Position numbers and translations under genes: made by a program. From JBBRXJ01 sp038248505 (lineage in GTDB: Bacteria; Bacteroidota; Bacteroidia; Bacteroidales; JBBRXJ01), in assembly GCA_038248505.1 (NCBI GenBank), contig JBBRXJ010000069.1, positions 1-19,937 on the forward strand: DNA of 19,937 bases, written 5' to 3'. This document shows positions 7,801-16,352 of this stretch, one piece after another (position 1 is the stretch's first letter; each line of letters opens with the position of its first letter). The notes beneath the pieces were generated by a model that saw only the letters and a program-made list of their open reading frames with translations, was not told where the DNA came from and did no database searches.

Positions 7801-10800
7801 CCGGTATTTCTTTATCAGCCGGGAAATATATTTTCACGCCGCCAACCACAGCTGGATTCTACGATATCACATATTCATATATGATTGGTTATTGCATGAA
7901 AACTGTTGGAAAAAGGATTCGAGTGGTTGCAAATCCCATACATACTTTGCCTGATTCCGCAGCAATCTGTTCTGGAGATAGCGCAGTATTGGATGCTGGG
8001 GAAAACTATATTAATTATAAATGGAATACTTCAGAAACAACTCAGAAAATTACGGTTGCATCAAATGGTAATTACATAGTAGCGATAACTGATAGCATTG
8101 GTTGTTTAGGTAGAGACACCACAGTTATTACATCTCGACTAAAACCTATTGTAGAAGCCGGTACAGATAAAGCGATATGTTATGGAAGTTCATTAAATAT
8201 TGGAGGAACACCTACTGCTACCGGAGCAGTTCCGTTAAAATATATTTGGACACCGAATAAAACAATGGATGATTCAACGATAACTAATCCGACAGTTACA
8301 CCAATATCAACGCAAAAATATTTTGTTACAGTTGTTGATCGCTTCTTTTGTAAGGCGAGTGATTCGATTAATGTTGAAGTAAATCCTTTGCCTGTAGCAG
8401 ATGTAGGAGCGCCAACATTTTCAACCTGTGTGAATATACCAGTTAAGATAGGCGCACCAGCTATTGTTGGATTTACCTATAGTTGGTTACCCTCAGCATT
8501 ACTTGATAATGCAAACAGTGCAAATCCCGCTGCAATAGTATCTTCTACAGTATCCACATCCTTTGTATTAACCATAAGAAATAGCTCGACCGGTTGCACC
8601 AATAAAGATTCCACCTTGGTTTTTGTGTATCCAAATCCAGTATTAGAAGCCGGAATGAACGATACTATTTGTGTCGGAGACAGTAAAAATCTTAATGGAA
8701 TTGTTTTGTCTCCGGGTATTATTTCAACAAAATGGACCCCGAATATAAATCTAAGCAATGATTCTATTTTAAATCCATCAATATCACCAACAGCCTTACA
8801 ATTATACAAATTAACCATAATCAATGTGAATGGTTGTTCTGCTATGGATTCTGTTTTAATTTTAGTATCGGATGTAACAGCCAATGCTGGTAATGATAAT
8901 TTCGTATGTGTTGGCAGCAATAGTATAATTGGCGGAACACCCTCTGCAATAGGTGGTTTTGCACCAATAAGTTATTCCTGGTTACCCAATGCAACATTAA
9001 ATAATCCCTCTGTTGCAAATCCGTTGGCAAGTCCTATGGTTTCCACAAATTACATACTTACAGTTACAGATAAAAAATTGTGCAAATCTACCGATTCGGT
9101 TTTTGTCAACGTATCAAAACTTACTATTAACGCAGGTACTTCCGATACCATTTGCAAAGGAAGCACAACAATACTTGGCGGATCGCCTACTGCAAGCGGT
9201 GGACATATGCCGTATCAATATTCGTGGTTGCCAAACATTAATATAAATGATCCAACTGTTGCAAATCCCAATGTAAGAGTTACTACTTTCACAAGATATT
9301 TTGTTACTGTAACTGATTCTACAACTTGTTCCGATACTGCTTCTGTAAATATTGATATTTATTCGTTGCCTATAGTAGATGCTGGATTCAACGATTCTAT
9401 ATGTGCAGGACTTAGTACAATTCTTAATGGCGTTGTATCATCTCCAGGTATTATTTCAACGATCTGGACACCAAAAACAAATCTAACGAATGATTCTATT
9501 TTAAATCCACTTGCATCACCAATTGCCACGCAATTATATAAACTTAGTATAACGGACAACAATGGTTGTACTTCTATGGATTCTGTTTTAATCTCCATAT
9601 CAGATATAACAGCCGAAGCTGGTAACGATAATTTCGTATGTATTGGTAGCAATATTATAATTGGCGGTACACCCTCAGCAATTGGTGGTTTTGGAACAAT
9701 AAGTTATTTTTGGCTTCCTGATTCAACATTAAATAATTCTTCCATAGCAAATCCGTTGGCCAGTCCAATAGTTCCTACAAAATACAGACTAACAGCCACC
9801 GATAAAAAACTATGCAAATCCATCGATTCAATTACTATTGGCATATTCAATAAACCTATTGTGAATGCAGGTACATTCAAAACCATTTGCAAAGAAAGCA
9901 CAACAACAATTGGCGGATCGCCTACTGCAAGCGGTGGACATAAGCCATATCAATATTCATGGTTGCCAAACATTGATATGAATGATCCAACAATTGCAAA
10001 TCCGAAAGTCAAGGTTACTATGTATACAAAATATTTAGTTACTGTAACCGACTCAGCCGCATGTTCTGATACAGCTTCTGTAAACATTGATGTATATCCA
10101 TTGCCTATAACAGATGCGGGTCCCAATGACACAATTTGTTTTGGCTATAATAAAGCAATAGGAGGTTCTCCCACAGGAACAGGTACAATCGGACCATATA
10201 CATATCAGTGGTCAGATAGTGCATTGCTGAGTAATAATAAAATTGCCAATCCTATAGCCAGCCCATTAATAAACACAATTTTTAATGTAACTGTAACGGA
10301 TAGCCGTAGTTGCCAATTTTCTGATTCAATGATTTTCACTGTTTTAAATAAAGCCAAAATTAATACTAACGATACAATAATTTGCATAGGTGAATCGGTT
10401 CAGGTTACTGTGAATGGTGGAAGTTCCTATCTGTGGAGCCCTATAATTTGGCTTAACAACTCAATTATATCGAATCCGATTGCTAAACCAGATTCAAATA
10501 TAACCTACCAAGTTATCATCGGAAATAAATTTTGTAGTTCTGATACAGCAAAAGTTAAAATAACTGTAATGCCAGTACCAATAATTACTGCATGGCCAGA
10601 TACAATTATTTTCAGAGGTGATGAAATAAAATTATTTGCCATAGGTGGTGTAAAATATTTGTGGTCTCCATCAGAATATTTAGTTGATCCAGACAGCTCG
10701 CAAAACCCGATTGTAAAACCATTAGAGAAAACTACTTTTATTGTCGCTGGAAGAAATATTTATGGTTGTCAGGGTTATGATTCAGTTATTATTAGAATAA

Positions 10801-11081
10801 ATCCTTTAAATAACGTATTTGTACCAAGTGCTTTCACCCCAAATGTTGAGGGCAAAAATAGAATTTTGAAAGTTGAAACTGTTGGTATTGATAAAATTCA
10901 TTTCTGGATTTATAATCGTTGGGATCAGCTAGTGTTTGAAACAACTGATAAGGATAATGGCTGGGACGGCATGTTCAATGGTCAATTACAGCACAGTCAA
11001 ACTTTTGGTTATGTTCTCGAAACGGAAGATTTTGAAGGCAACAAAAAAACATATTCAGGAACCATTACAATAATTCAATAG
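4827..11081 (+). CDS. Giant T9SS-exported multidomain surface adhesin with type B (CHU_C) sorting domain
   Basis: The 2084-residue protein begins with a signal peptide (cleavage probably after LYG, residue 26). Residues about 46-410 hold seven strands of the type D-N/G-G-F-I-V-x-G, suggesting a seven-bladed propeller. An Ig/PKD-like domain follows at about 464-550. Six NHL-type repeats (xxPxGI...IYxxD...I) lie at about 640-955. From about 1040 to 1990 there is a run of 75-82-residue Ig-like domains, each with an early IC-x-G and a late GC/TC cysteine that could form a disulfide, and the pattern NP...Y.VTVTD. The C-terminus (about 1996-2084: VFVPSAFTPN, IYNRWDQLVFE, WDG, YSGTITI) is the gliding-motility-associated T9SS type B sorting domain, so the protein should cross the outer membrane by T9SS. 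A ligand cannot be predicted. The porP-family gene starts two bases after the stop. Confidence 0.93.
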   Translation: MISKSIFKKAIFLILFLYTLSFNLYGQTTFQSILGLNNTDEAESVIQKTDSNFIISGYSSANTGIPNMAKATIKKNGTFLNSAIFLTNYPNNVFIAKKTVKTLDNNYIVLGGIESSLTTGHDIVLLKIDSLNSLIWLKKLIGPNEEYGLDIAVDRTDGGFVIVGTDSVALTAKKEAIVIKTDKNGVFKWGYKLPFSENAAVTSIVQIMSSDDFIVTGIFERKLVPAGIAPTIFIAKIGNIFGSLKSLNYYSRGNIPTIDISAKILFTPNASDNGYLIVGTQAKLPAYNQDILLLKISNDASISWANSYGSVALKDEMASSAVSINDDNNFVVSGYSADTIGNGGKDGFLMKINTAGSAINWQYLYGGANDEQFNNLIQTYDNGFIAVGKSNSAAFGTLSTDFYIVKTDLLGTTECSSKPANFAFTNEKAYFTFATHGGNNAAYLLATNIIAFAPQNLALTNRIICSPLIADAGLDEKVCLSSTLNITGDSASGGKKPYTYKWTNTDGLMPAAESSKQFPTTNLINIDTTSFILEVTDANLSISIDTMKVTALPLSAFKGLPDSTCSSTPFSILTNMAGVPLTNKVKVVGPGIYYNGTSWYFNPRDASPGTHIIQSFGCDTTTKITKVLPAPCVSEIIKDTTTGSVIQPQGIYTDCDGTIYLTNKYDIVSIDTFGVVRNIAGNKLTGGYVDGVKNIARLTFPIGIVKLPNGDIYFADNNNFSIRVIKADSSIHTVAGSPPPGLPVSDHVDGIGTAARFTSPFGMAYDYTHNCLYVTSDDPSNAGNGRIRRIDLSNYNVTTLAGKGSSGATITTTPIKGMSARLNRPKHLTTDGTYIYLTDEAPIVAKNIVRYTIADSTIVRYAGLIGGGMDAPGAGIPRLNGHFGQPIGICNTCSGDLFITDEGQDVLRVIHNDSITYFPDNTKFSKPQGLSLFIKGFIDIANSGDNNVLRLTIKDWVLGPWIGLDTADYTYCQGEPSDTLNPTYKCGTYAGPGISLSAGKYIFTPPTTAGFYDITYSYMIGYCMKTVGKRIRVVANPIHTLPDSAAICSGDSAVLDAGENYINYKWNTSETTQKITVASNGNYIVAITDSIGCLGRDTTVITSRLKPIVEAGTDKAICYGSSLNIGGTPTATGAVPLKYIWTPNKTMDDSTITNPTVTPISTQKYFVTVVDRFFCKASDSINVEVNPLPVADVGAPTFSTCVNIPVKIGAPAIVGFTYSWLPSALLDNANSANPAAIVSSTVSTSFVLTIRNSSTGCTNKDSTLVFVYPNPVLEAGMNDTICVGDSKNLNGIVLSPGIISTKWTPNINLSNDSILNPSISPTALQLYKLTIINVNGCSAMDSVLILVSDVTANAGNDNFVCVGSNSIIGGTPSAIGGFAPISYSWLPNATLNNPSVANPLASPMVSTNYILTVTDKKLCKSTDSVFVNVSKLTINAGTSDTICKGSTTILGGSPTASGGHMPYQYSWLPNININDPTVANPNVRVTTFTRYFVTVTDSTTCSDTASVNIDIYSLPIVDAGFNDSICAGLSTILNGVVSSPGIISTIWTPKTNLTNDSILNPLASPIATQLYKLSITDNNGCTSMDSVLISISDITAEAGNDNFVCIGSNIIIGGTPSAIGGFGTISYFWLPDSTLNNSSIANPLASPIVPTKYRLTATDKKLCKSIDSITIGIFNKPIVNAGTFKTICKESTTTIGGSPTASGGHKPYQYSWLPNIDMNDPTIANPKVKVTMYTKYLVTVTDSAACSDTASVNIDVYPLPITDAGPNDTICFGYNKAIGGSPTGTGTIGPYTYQWSDSALLSNNKIANPIASPLINTIFNVTVTDSRSCQFSDSMIFTVLNKAKINTNDTIICIGESVQVTVNGGSSYLWSPIIWLNNSIISNPIAKPDSNITYQVIIGNKFCSSDTAKVKITVMPVPIITAWPDTIIFRGDEIKLFAIGGVKYLWSPSEYLVDPDSSQNPIVKPLEKTTFIVAGRNIYGCQGYDSVIIRINPLNNVFVPSAFTPNVEGKNRILKVETVGIDKIHFWIYNRWDQLVFETTDKDNGWDGMFNGQLQHSQTFGYVLETEDFEGNKKTYSGTITIIQ
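8640..10106 (+). repeat. In-frame tandem duplication of a three-domain block inside the adhesin
   Basis: The blocks 8640-9371 and 9372-10106 (offset 732 bp, 244 codons) each encode the same ordered set of three Ig-like domains: one with SPGIIST-WTP, one with NDNFVC-GSN and SAIGGF, and one with SPTASGG and YQYSWLPNI. Near the end of the block the DNA differs at only about five positions in 80, while other parts are more diverged. The duplication begins at about residue 1272. Confidence 0.85.
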
Positions 11082-11083
11082 CT

Positions 11084-12073
11084 ATGAATAGTAAATTTCT
11101 CATAGGTATAGTATTGATGATTTTCATGGAAGTTCTGAATGCTCAAGATTTTCATTTCTCGCAATTTTATGCTATGCCACTAACATTGAACCCTGCACTA
11201 AACGGACTAATCACAGGTGATTTAAGAGGTTCTGTTAATTACCGTAATCAAATTAAAACACTTACACCGTTTACCACTTATGCAGCATCTTTTGAAACTA
11301 AAATTTTAAAAAAAATAATAGAAAATGATGTTTTTGCGATTGGGGTTGTTGTTGTTAGAGATGAATTATACAATAAAACTGTAAATAGTTCAATAGTTAT
11401 GTTTTCAACTGCATATCATGATAGAATTGGAAAAAATGATTACATGGCTGCCGGATTTCAGGGTGGAATGTATCAACGTTATTTGAATATGAATGCTTTC
11501 ACCTATCCCGAACAATGGGATCAAACGACAGGACAAGCTTCACTTCCGTCCACCGTTGAATTTCAAAACTTAAATGTTGCAGTATTTGATATGAACCTAG
11601 GATTAATCTGGTATCATTATATCAAAACAAAATCTTCAATTTTCCTCGGTGCTTCGGTATTTCATCTTACACAACCTAAGTTAAATTATTTGAATACTGA
11701 TGGAATGATACCTAGAAGATATATCATTAATGGTGGCTCAAGGATTTTGCTCGACAACCACTTCAGCCTACTCCCAAAATTTATTTTAATGAGCCAGGCT
11801 AAAGCAACAGAAGTTATTTTAGGAAGTACAATAGAATATCGTACTAAAAATGGAAACGCCTTTAAAACTGGAGGATGGCTTCGATACAACGATACTTTTA
11901 TACTATGCCTTGGTATGGAATTGAAAGGTGTTGAAATTGGTCTAAGTTATGATTTTATTGCAAACAAGAAATATCTGGGACAAAATAGAGGAGGTGTTGA
12001 GTTTTCAGTGATATTAACTTCTTTTTATAAAAAGAATGTATCATTAAACGGTAATCCAGGTATAAAATTTTAA
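11084..12073 (+). CDS. Type IX secretion PorP/SprF-family outer-membrane protein
   Basis: The 329-residue protein has a signal peptide (MNSKFLIGIVLMIFMEVLNA) and then the family opening QDFHFSQFYAMPLTLNPALN, followed by VNYRNQIKTLTPFTTYAASF. The remainder has alternating amphipathic strands and aromatic turns, as expected for an outer-membrane barrel, and the length is typical of the family. PorP/SprF-family proteins are usually encoded next to type B substrates and are needed for secretion or surface attachment of the cognate adhesin (SprB-SprF is the model). The gene starts two bases after the adhesin stop, which strongly suggests it serves that adhesin. No stop or frameshift disturbs it. 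Confidence 0.93.
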   Translation: MNSKFLIGIVLMIFMEVLNAQDFHFSQFYAMPLTLNPALNGLITGDLRGSVNYRNQIKTLTPFTTYAASFETKILKKIIENDVFAIGVVVVRDELYNKTVNSSIVMFSTAYHDRIGKNDYMAAGFQGGMYQRYLNMNAFTYPEQWDQTTGQASLPSTVEFQNLNVAVFDMNLGLIWYHYIKTKSSIFLGASVFHLTQPKLNYLNTDGMIPRRYIINGGSRILLDNHFSLLPKFILMSQAKATEVILGSTIEYRTKNGNAFKTGGWLRYNDTFILCLGMELKGVEIGLSYDFIANKKYLGQNRGGVEFSVILTSFYKKNVSLNGNPGIKF

Positions 12074-12110
12074 TTGATGGTTATTTAAGGTAACCTAAAT
12101 AAACAAAAAC

Positions 12111-14579
12111 ATGAAATACAAATTGATATTCTATATAAAATATATATTCCTCTTTATTATATTTTTTTACTATTCAGGAAGTACTGTTTTTACACAGAAT
12201 CAAAATAATGACAGAGGAAAAGTAAAGCATCAAAATGTAGCAGCCGAATTATTCTCCAAGGGCAAATATTTTGAGGCTATTGTATATTATGAAAATGAGT
12301 TGACGGATCATAAAATAAAAAATGAATTACAGTTATATTATAACCTCGCCGAATGCTACCGAATGAGTCGTCAGTATGAAAAGTCCGAAAAATACTATCA
12401 AATTGGTTTTAATAAAAATCCACTAAAATATCCTTTATCTCTTTATTGGGTAGGAAAAATGCAGAAGGCACAAGAAAAATATAAGGAAGCATATACAAGC
12501 TTTAAGGGATATTATATTAATGAAAAAGTTGATAAATTATTTTTATTTGAAGCCAAAAAAGAAATTGATTTTTATGATTCTGCTTTTAAAAATATATTTA
12601 TTGATTCAACCATAGTTATTGAGCCTATTGGACCAAAAATAAATAATGAATACAATACAAATCGAGGACTGTTAAAAAATGATACAATATGGTGCGTTGC
12701 CACAATAAAGCAGAATACTGGTAATAATATATCAGTTGGAGACGTAAAAGGAAAGTATAAAGATTTCTTTGTGTCACGCTTGATGTATAGCTATAAACCA
12801 AATTCTAGTGGCTGGCAGGATATTAAAGAGGCTGATATTCCACTCGAGAATAATACCAAGAATATAATGGCCCCTTTTTTTGATCCTCTTTTCAATAAAC
12901 TTTTTTTAACAATTTGTGATGAAAAAAATAACACAGAACATTGCCAAATATATCAATCATCATATACAAATGGAAATTTTGAAAAGCCAGTAAAACTTCA
13001 ATCTCCAGTAAATTTTGACAATTCTTCTTCCAAAGATCCTATGCCGGTAATGATTAATAAAACAGAATATCTTTTTTTTGTATCCGACAGGGATAATACA
13101 AATGGTTATGATATATATTATTGCCCCATTGATAAAAATGGGAACGCAACTATAATAAAAAATATTGGCTCTGAAATCAATACCAAATATGACGAACATT
13201 CTCCATTTTATGATCCGTATTTGGGAATGCTATATTTCAGCTCAAGAGGACATAATACAGTTGGCGAATATGATATCTTTTCAGTTAAAGGTAGTCCACT
13301 TAGCCAATGGGAAGATGTTAAAAATTTGGGATTCCCAATTAATTCAGGAGCCGATGATTACTATTATTTTCATTATACATTAGGAGATAAAAAATATTAT
13401 AGCTTAATATCATCTAACAGGCCAATCAGAAATACAGATTCATATGGAACTATATGCGATAATATTCTTCAATATGAATTTAGCACAAAAAAGCCGATAG
13501 TCTTAAAATGTATACTACTCGATGATATTACGAAAGAACAAATTAATCAGGATACCGTTAAATTAATTAATAATACAACTGATATTTTGATGTCTGTTCA
13601 ATATAGTTTACAAGCCAATACGGTATTTTTTACATTGGAAAAGGATAGTACCTATAATCTTGAAATTGTAAGAAATGAATACTACTCTAGCATCGTAAAA
13701 GTCCTTTCTTCCGATAACGATTCCATTGTTCAGGAAGTATATTTGAAAAAGATACCGAAGCTTGAACCTATCACTAAAGCTGTTAAAGAAGTAACAAAAA
13801 AGACAAATTTGACACATCTTCAAAAACCAGTGATTTATTTTAGTTTTAATAAATCTGATATCAATCTTTCCGAGGAGCAAAAACTTAACAAATTAGCCGA
13901 CGAGATGATAAAACGTCCCGAACTTGTAATTTATGTTGAGTCATTTACCGATAATGTTGATACTAAGAATTTTAATATTACATTGTCCCAAAAGCGTACA
14001 GCAAGTGTAATTATGTATTTGGTAGATAAGGGTGTTGATCTTGAACGTTTGATAGGTCAATGGTATGGATTGGAAAAACCAGTAGCTCCAAATGAAACCA
14101 TGGAGGGTAGAGCTCTTAATCGTCGTACAGAATTTGCTATCATAAAAGATATGACAAATATCCGAAGGGGGCAAATGGTGAACGGTGACAAAGAATTTGT
14201 AAATACTTCAGATATCAAAAAGGAATGGGGTACAGATATCAACGAAGATGAATTCGAACTCTTTCTCAATAAATACGGCAATACTAAAAAAACTGCATTA
14301 TACTTCCGCGTTCAGGTTGGTGCATTTAAAGATCCAAAATCTTTTGATAATACAAAAGTGAATTTGTTAACCTATCTTCAAAATATAAATAATATTCAGT
14401 TGTTCGTAGAAGCAGACGGTGAATACAGAAAATATGTAACAAAGCGCTTCGAAACGTTGAATGACGTAAATAAAATTAAATTACAAATTAGGAAAACAGG
14501 TGCGAAAAGTGCATTTATTGTTACGTATTATAAAGGCAACAGAATTAAAATATCTGAACTACCTACTATTTTACCTTAA
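12111..14579 (+). CDS. PorE-like TPR / propeller / OmpA envelope protein with C-terminal SPOR-like domain
   Basis: The 822-residue product has an N-terminal signal sequence (to about residue 29), TPR-like helices at about 40-150 (AAELFSKGKYFEAIVYYE, LQLYYNLAECYRMSRQYEKSEKYY in two pieces), then PD40/WD40-like propeller strands at about 200-450 (LFFVSDRDNTNGYDIYY, MLYFSSRGHNTVGEYDIFSV). A beta-sandwich segment follows at about 460-555, then an OmpA C-terminal domain at about 573-680 (IYFSFNKSDINLSEEQ, SFTDNVDTKNFNITLSQKR, RALNRRTEF). The last 90 residues (FRVQVGAFKDPKSF, EYRKYVTKRFETLNDV, SAFIVTYYKG) look like a SPOR domain, which binds denuded glycan strands. The TPR-propeller-OmpA order is that of PorE, a peptidoglycan-linked T9SS component; the SPOR-like tail is extra. 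It is 37 bases after the porP-family gene and probably in the same operon. Confidence 0.88.
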   Translation: MKYKLIFYIKYIFLFIIFFYYSGSTVFTQNQNNDRGKVKHQNVAAELFSKGKYFEAIVYYENELTDHKIKNELQLYYNLAECYRMSRQYEKSEKYYQIGFNKNPLKYPLSLYWVGKMQKAQEKYKEAYTSFKGYYINEKVDKLFLFEAKKEIDFYDSAFKNIFIDSTIVIEPIGPKINNEYNTNRGLLKNDTIWCVATIKQNTGNNISVGDVKGKYKDFFVSRLMYSYKPNSSGWQDIKEADIPLENNTKNIMAPFFDPLFNKLFLTICDEKNNTEHCQIYQSSYTNGNFEKPVKLQSPVNFDNSSSKDPMPVMINKTEYLFFVSDRDNTNGYDIYYCPIDKNGNATIIKNIGSEINTKYDEHSPFYDPYLGMLYFSSRGHNTVGEYDIFSVKGSPLSQWEDVKNLGFPINSGADDYYYFHYTLGDKKYYSLISSNRPIRNTDSYGTICDNILQYEFSTKKPIVLKCILLDDITKEQINQDTVKLINNTTDILMSVQYSLQANTVFFTLEKDSTYNLEIVRNEYYSSIVKVLSSDNDSIVQEVYLKKIPKLEPITKAVKEVTKKTNLTHLQKPVIYFSFNKSDINLSEEQKLNKLADEMIKRPELVIYVESFTDNVDTKNFNITLSQKRTASVIMYLVDKGVDLERLIGQWYGLEKPVAPNETMEGRALNRRTEFAIIKDMTNIRRGQMVNGDKEFVNTSDIKKEWGTDINEDEFELFLNKYGNTKKTALYFRVQVGAFKDPKSFDNTKVNLLTYLQNINNIQLFVEADGEYRKYVTKRFETLNDVNKIKLQIRKTGAKSAFIVTYYKGNRIKISELPTILP

Positions 14580-14604
14580 TAATTCTATTCTGAAAAGATT
14601 ATTT

Positions 14605-14822
14605 GAATCTGCATAAATTTAAACCATAGACGGAGAAGAATCGCCAGTTTGGTTTCATTAAAAATCATTTACTATTTTAAAGTTGTATTATTATGAACGG
14701 CCCACGGCTTTAACCAAATAAGCCGAAGTTAAGCGTTAGAAAGCTTTAAAAGCCGCACTGAAGATTTGTTGGGCTTATTTCGATTTAGAATTTGTTCGAT
14801 GTGTTTGATGAAATATGAGTTC
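14605..14822. repeat. Palindromic intergenic element B (composite copy)
   Basis: It starts with the shared terminal motif (GAATCTGCATAAATTT, 14605-14620). Bases 14652-14695 match the right part of element C (18753-18796) at 32 of 44 positions without gaps. From 14693 on it matches element A (TATGAA-x-x-GCCCACGGCTTT, then AACGTTAGA/AGCGTTAGA and AGCTTTAAAAGCC). Its palindrome has outer arms AAATAAGCC (14716-14724) and GGCTTATTT (14772-14780). No separate terminator was found after the T9SS cassette, so this structure may also act as one. Confidence 0.5.
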
Positions 14823-14933
14823 CAAATTCCCTGTTCGGCGGTGGCTGCGCCTCTGTCGCATTCAATGCATTAATGAAGCGTACAGCTACACGGCCACACG
14901 GCCGTAATCACAAATAATACCAATGGCGCGAGC
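14823..14933. repeat. G+C-rich palindromic segment
   Basis: This stretch is clearly richer in G+C than its neighbours. AATGAAGCG pairs with CGCTTCATT at its downstream border, and small palindromes CGGCC/GGCCG and GCGCGA/TCGCGC (the latter just past 14920) lie inside. It sits between element B and the transposase remnant and may be the structured end of a former IS200-like or REP-type element. Confidence 0.4.
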
Positions 14934-15134
14934 ATGCATCGCGCGCTTCATTTATTACAAATTCTTAATCGTTCCGCATCACTCAATGCAGAATTTGGGA
15001 CTAACCAACAAGAAGAATATCATAAGATAAAATCTTTCAACGATGAATATAATGAATTCCTTGAGAAAAATGGCTTAGAAAGGCTCATTGATTCATTTGG
15101 CAAAGCCAAGGGGAATTCAATAGGAATTAGATAA
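14934..15134 (+). pseudogene. Remnant of an IS200/RAYT-like (Y1) transposase C-terminus
   Basis: A 66-codon frame ends with NQQEEYHKIKSFNDEYNEF followed by LEKNGLERL. From memory of Bacteroidota Y1 transposases this matches the C-terminal tail, where the catalytic helix (YIxNQExHH) is followed by KxSFxxEYxxFLxKxG. Only about the last 40 residues fit. The position where the catalytic Tyr would be expected reads EFGTNQQ, and the HUH-containing N-terminal part is missing, so the product cannot be active. Codons 1-20 derive from the G+C-rich palindromic segment and are probably not original coding sequence. It lies between element B and the stress cluster. Confidence 0.5.
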
Positions 15135-15222
15135 TATATGAAGAATATCAAATTGGTTACAAAGTTTTGTATAATACCAAATATTTGTTTAGCACATCAG
15201 AACAAGAATTTGCCGACTTAAT

Positions 15223-16329
15223 CTACTTTTTTTTATTTTTCTTCGGCAAAATATTTTTTATCTTAATGAATGTTGGCATGGTATCACCTAATAAAAATCC
15301 CCAAGGTTTTAAAGGCTCAATGTGGTCAAAAATTAATTTAACTATTGCAGTAATTGGTATTGAGATAAACATTCCCGGAATTCCCCAAAATGCACCAAAA
15401 GCAAGAACTACAATAATTGAAACGAGTGCATTTATTTTTACTTTTGATGCAACAATTTTAGGAACTATATAATTATTATCAACTAATTGAATAAAATAGT
15501 AAACTGCCAAAACGTATAATGCATACCAAGGTGATGATTTTGTAGCAAATGCAAAAAGCATAGGTAATGCAACAGAAATTATTCCACCTAAATAAGGAAT
15601 AACATTAAGAATGGCTCCTATTATTCCAAATAATATTGCATAATCAATTCCAAGCAACAATAGCCCTACTGAATTTAATATTGCAACTATAATCATTTCT
15701 ATTACCAAGCCCGTAAGATATTGCTGAATGAGCGTTTTTATTTGAGTAATTATCTCACTAACTTCACTTCGGTTATTTACTCCAAAAACTCGTTTAAAAA
15801 ATTCAAGTAAAAGTGGTTGATAAAATAATATCATGAAAATATAAACAGGCATTAACAATAATAAAACAACACCATTACCTACTGTTAAAATTGTTCTTCC
15901 AATAGCATCACTACTTGTATTTATTAAATCATTTTTAGTTTCAATTATCCATACATGTATTTTTTGTGGACTAATATCAAAATATCCAGATGCCCATGTT
16001 AAAACATTATTGAGTATTTGAGTAAAATTCTCAACTAGTTTTGGCCATGATTCACTAAGTCGGCTTAACTGCGAAATTATAAATGCCCCAATTCCAGTCA
16101 TTAGAATCAGTGTAATGAATAACGTAATTATAATTGCTAGAACTCTAGGTATTTTAATTTTAACAAAAAGGTCTACAATAGGATGTAGTACAATAGCAAT
16201 TATAATTGAAAATATTATTGGTAAGATTATACTTTTAGCAATAGACATCATTGTTAAAAAAGCATACATTCCTACAAAAAAAAATGACACCTTTGCGTAA
16301 AAAGGTAAATTTAAAGGTTTATCTATCAC
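15223..16329 (-). CDS. AI-2E family (PerM-like) permease
   Basis: The 368-residue protein has about eight hydrophobic membrane segments in the family arrangement: two or three N-terminal helices, a large amphipathic loop (about 95-150, including SWPKLVENF), then a C-terminal bundle. Recognisable motifs are NVIPYLGGIIS, QLVDNNYIVPKIV and VVLAFGAFWGIPGMFISIP. The lysine-rich C-terminus (KNILPKKNKKK) should be cytoplasmic. Family members have been linked to autoinducer-2 export or Na+/Li+(K+)/H+ exchange; the substrate here cannot be inferred. It is the last gene of a six-gene minus-strand cluster, 23 bases after the preceding gene. Confidence 0.92.
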   Translation of the reverse strand: MIDKPLNLPFYAKVSFFFVGMYAFLTMMSIAKSIILPIIFSIIIAIVLHPIVDLFVKIKIPRVLAIIITLFITLILMTGIGAFIISQLSRLSESWPKLVENFTQILNNVLTWASGYFDISPQKIHVWIIETKNDLINTSSDAIGRTILTVGNGVVLLLLMPVYIFMILFYQPLLLEFFKRVFGVNNRSEVSEIITQIKTLIQQYLTGLVIEMIIVAILNSVGLLLLGIDYAILFGIIGAILNVIPYLGGIISVALPMLFAFATKSSPWYALYVLAVYYFIQLVDNNYIVPKIVASKVKINALVSIIVVLAFGAFWGIPGMFISIPITAIVKLIFDHIEPLKPWGFLLGDTMPTFIKIKNILPKKNKKK

Positions 16330-16352
16330 AATTAATTAATTTTACGTGGTAG

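Noticed and set aside
9359..9652. Several minus-strand open frames inside the adhesin gene
   Set aside because: They recur with the internal repeats of the adhesin and are shadow frames without signals of their own.
15167..15472. Plus-strand open frame of 101 codons
   Set aside because: Mostly antisense to the AI-2E permease gene, whose motifs are clear on the minus strand.
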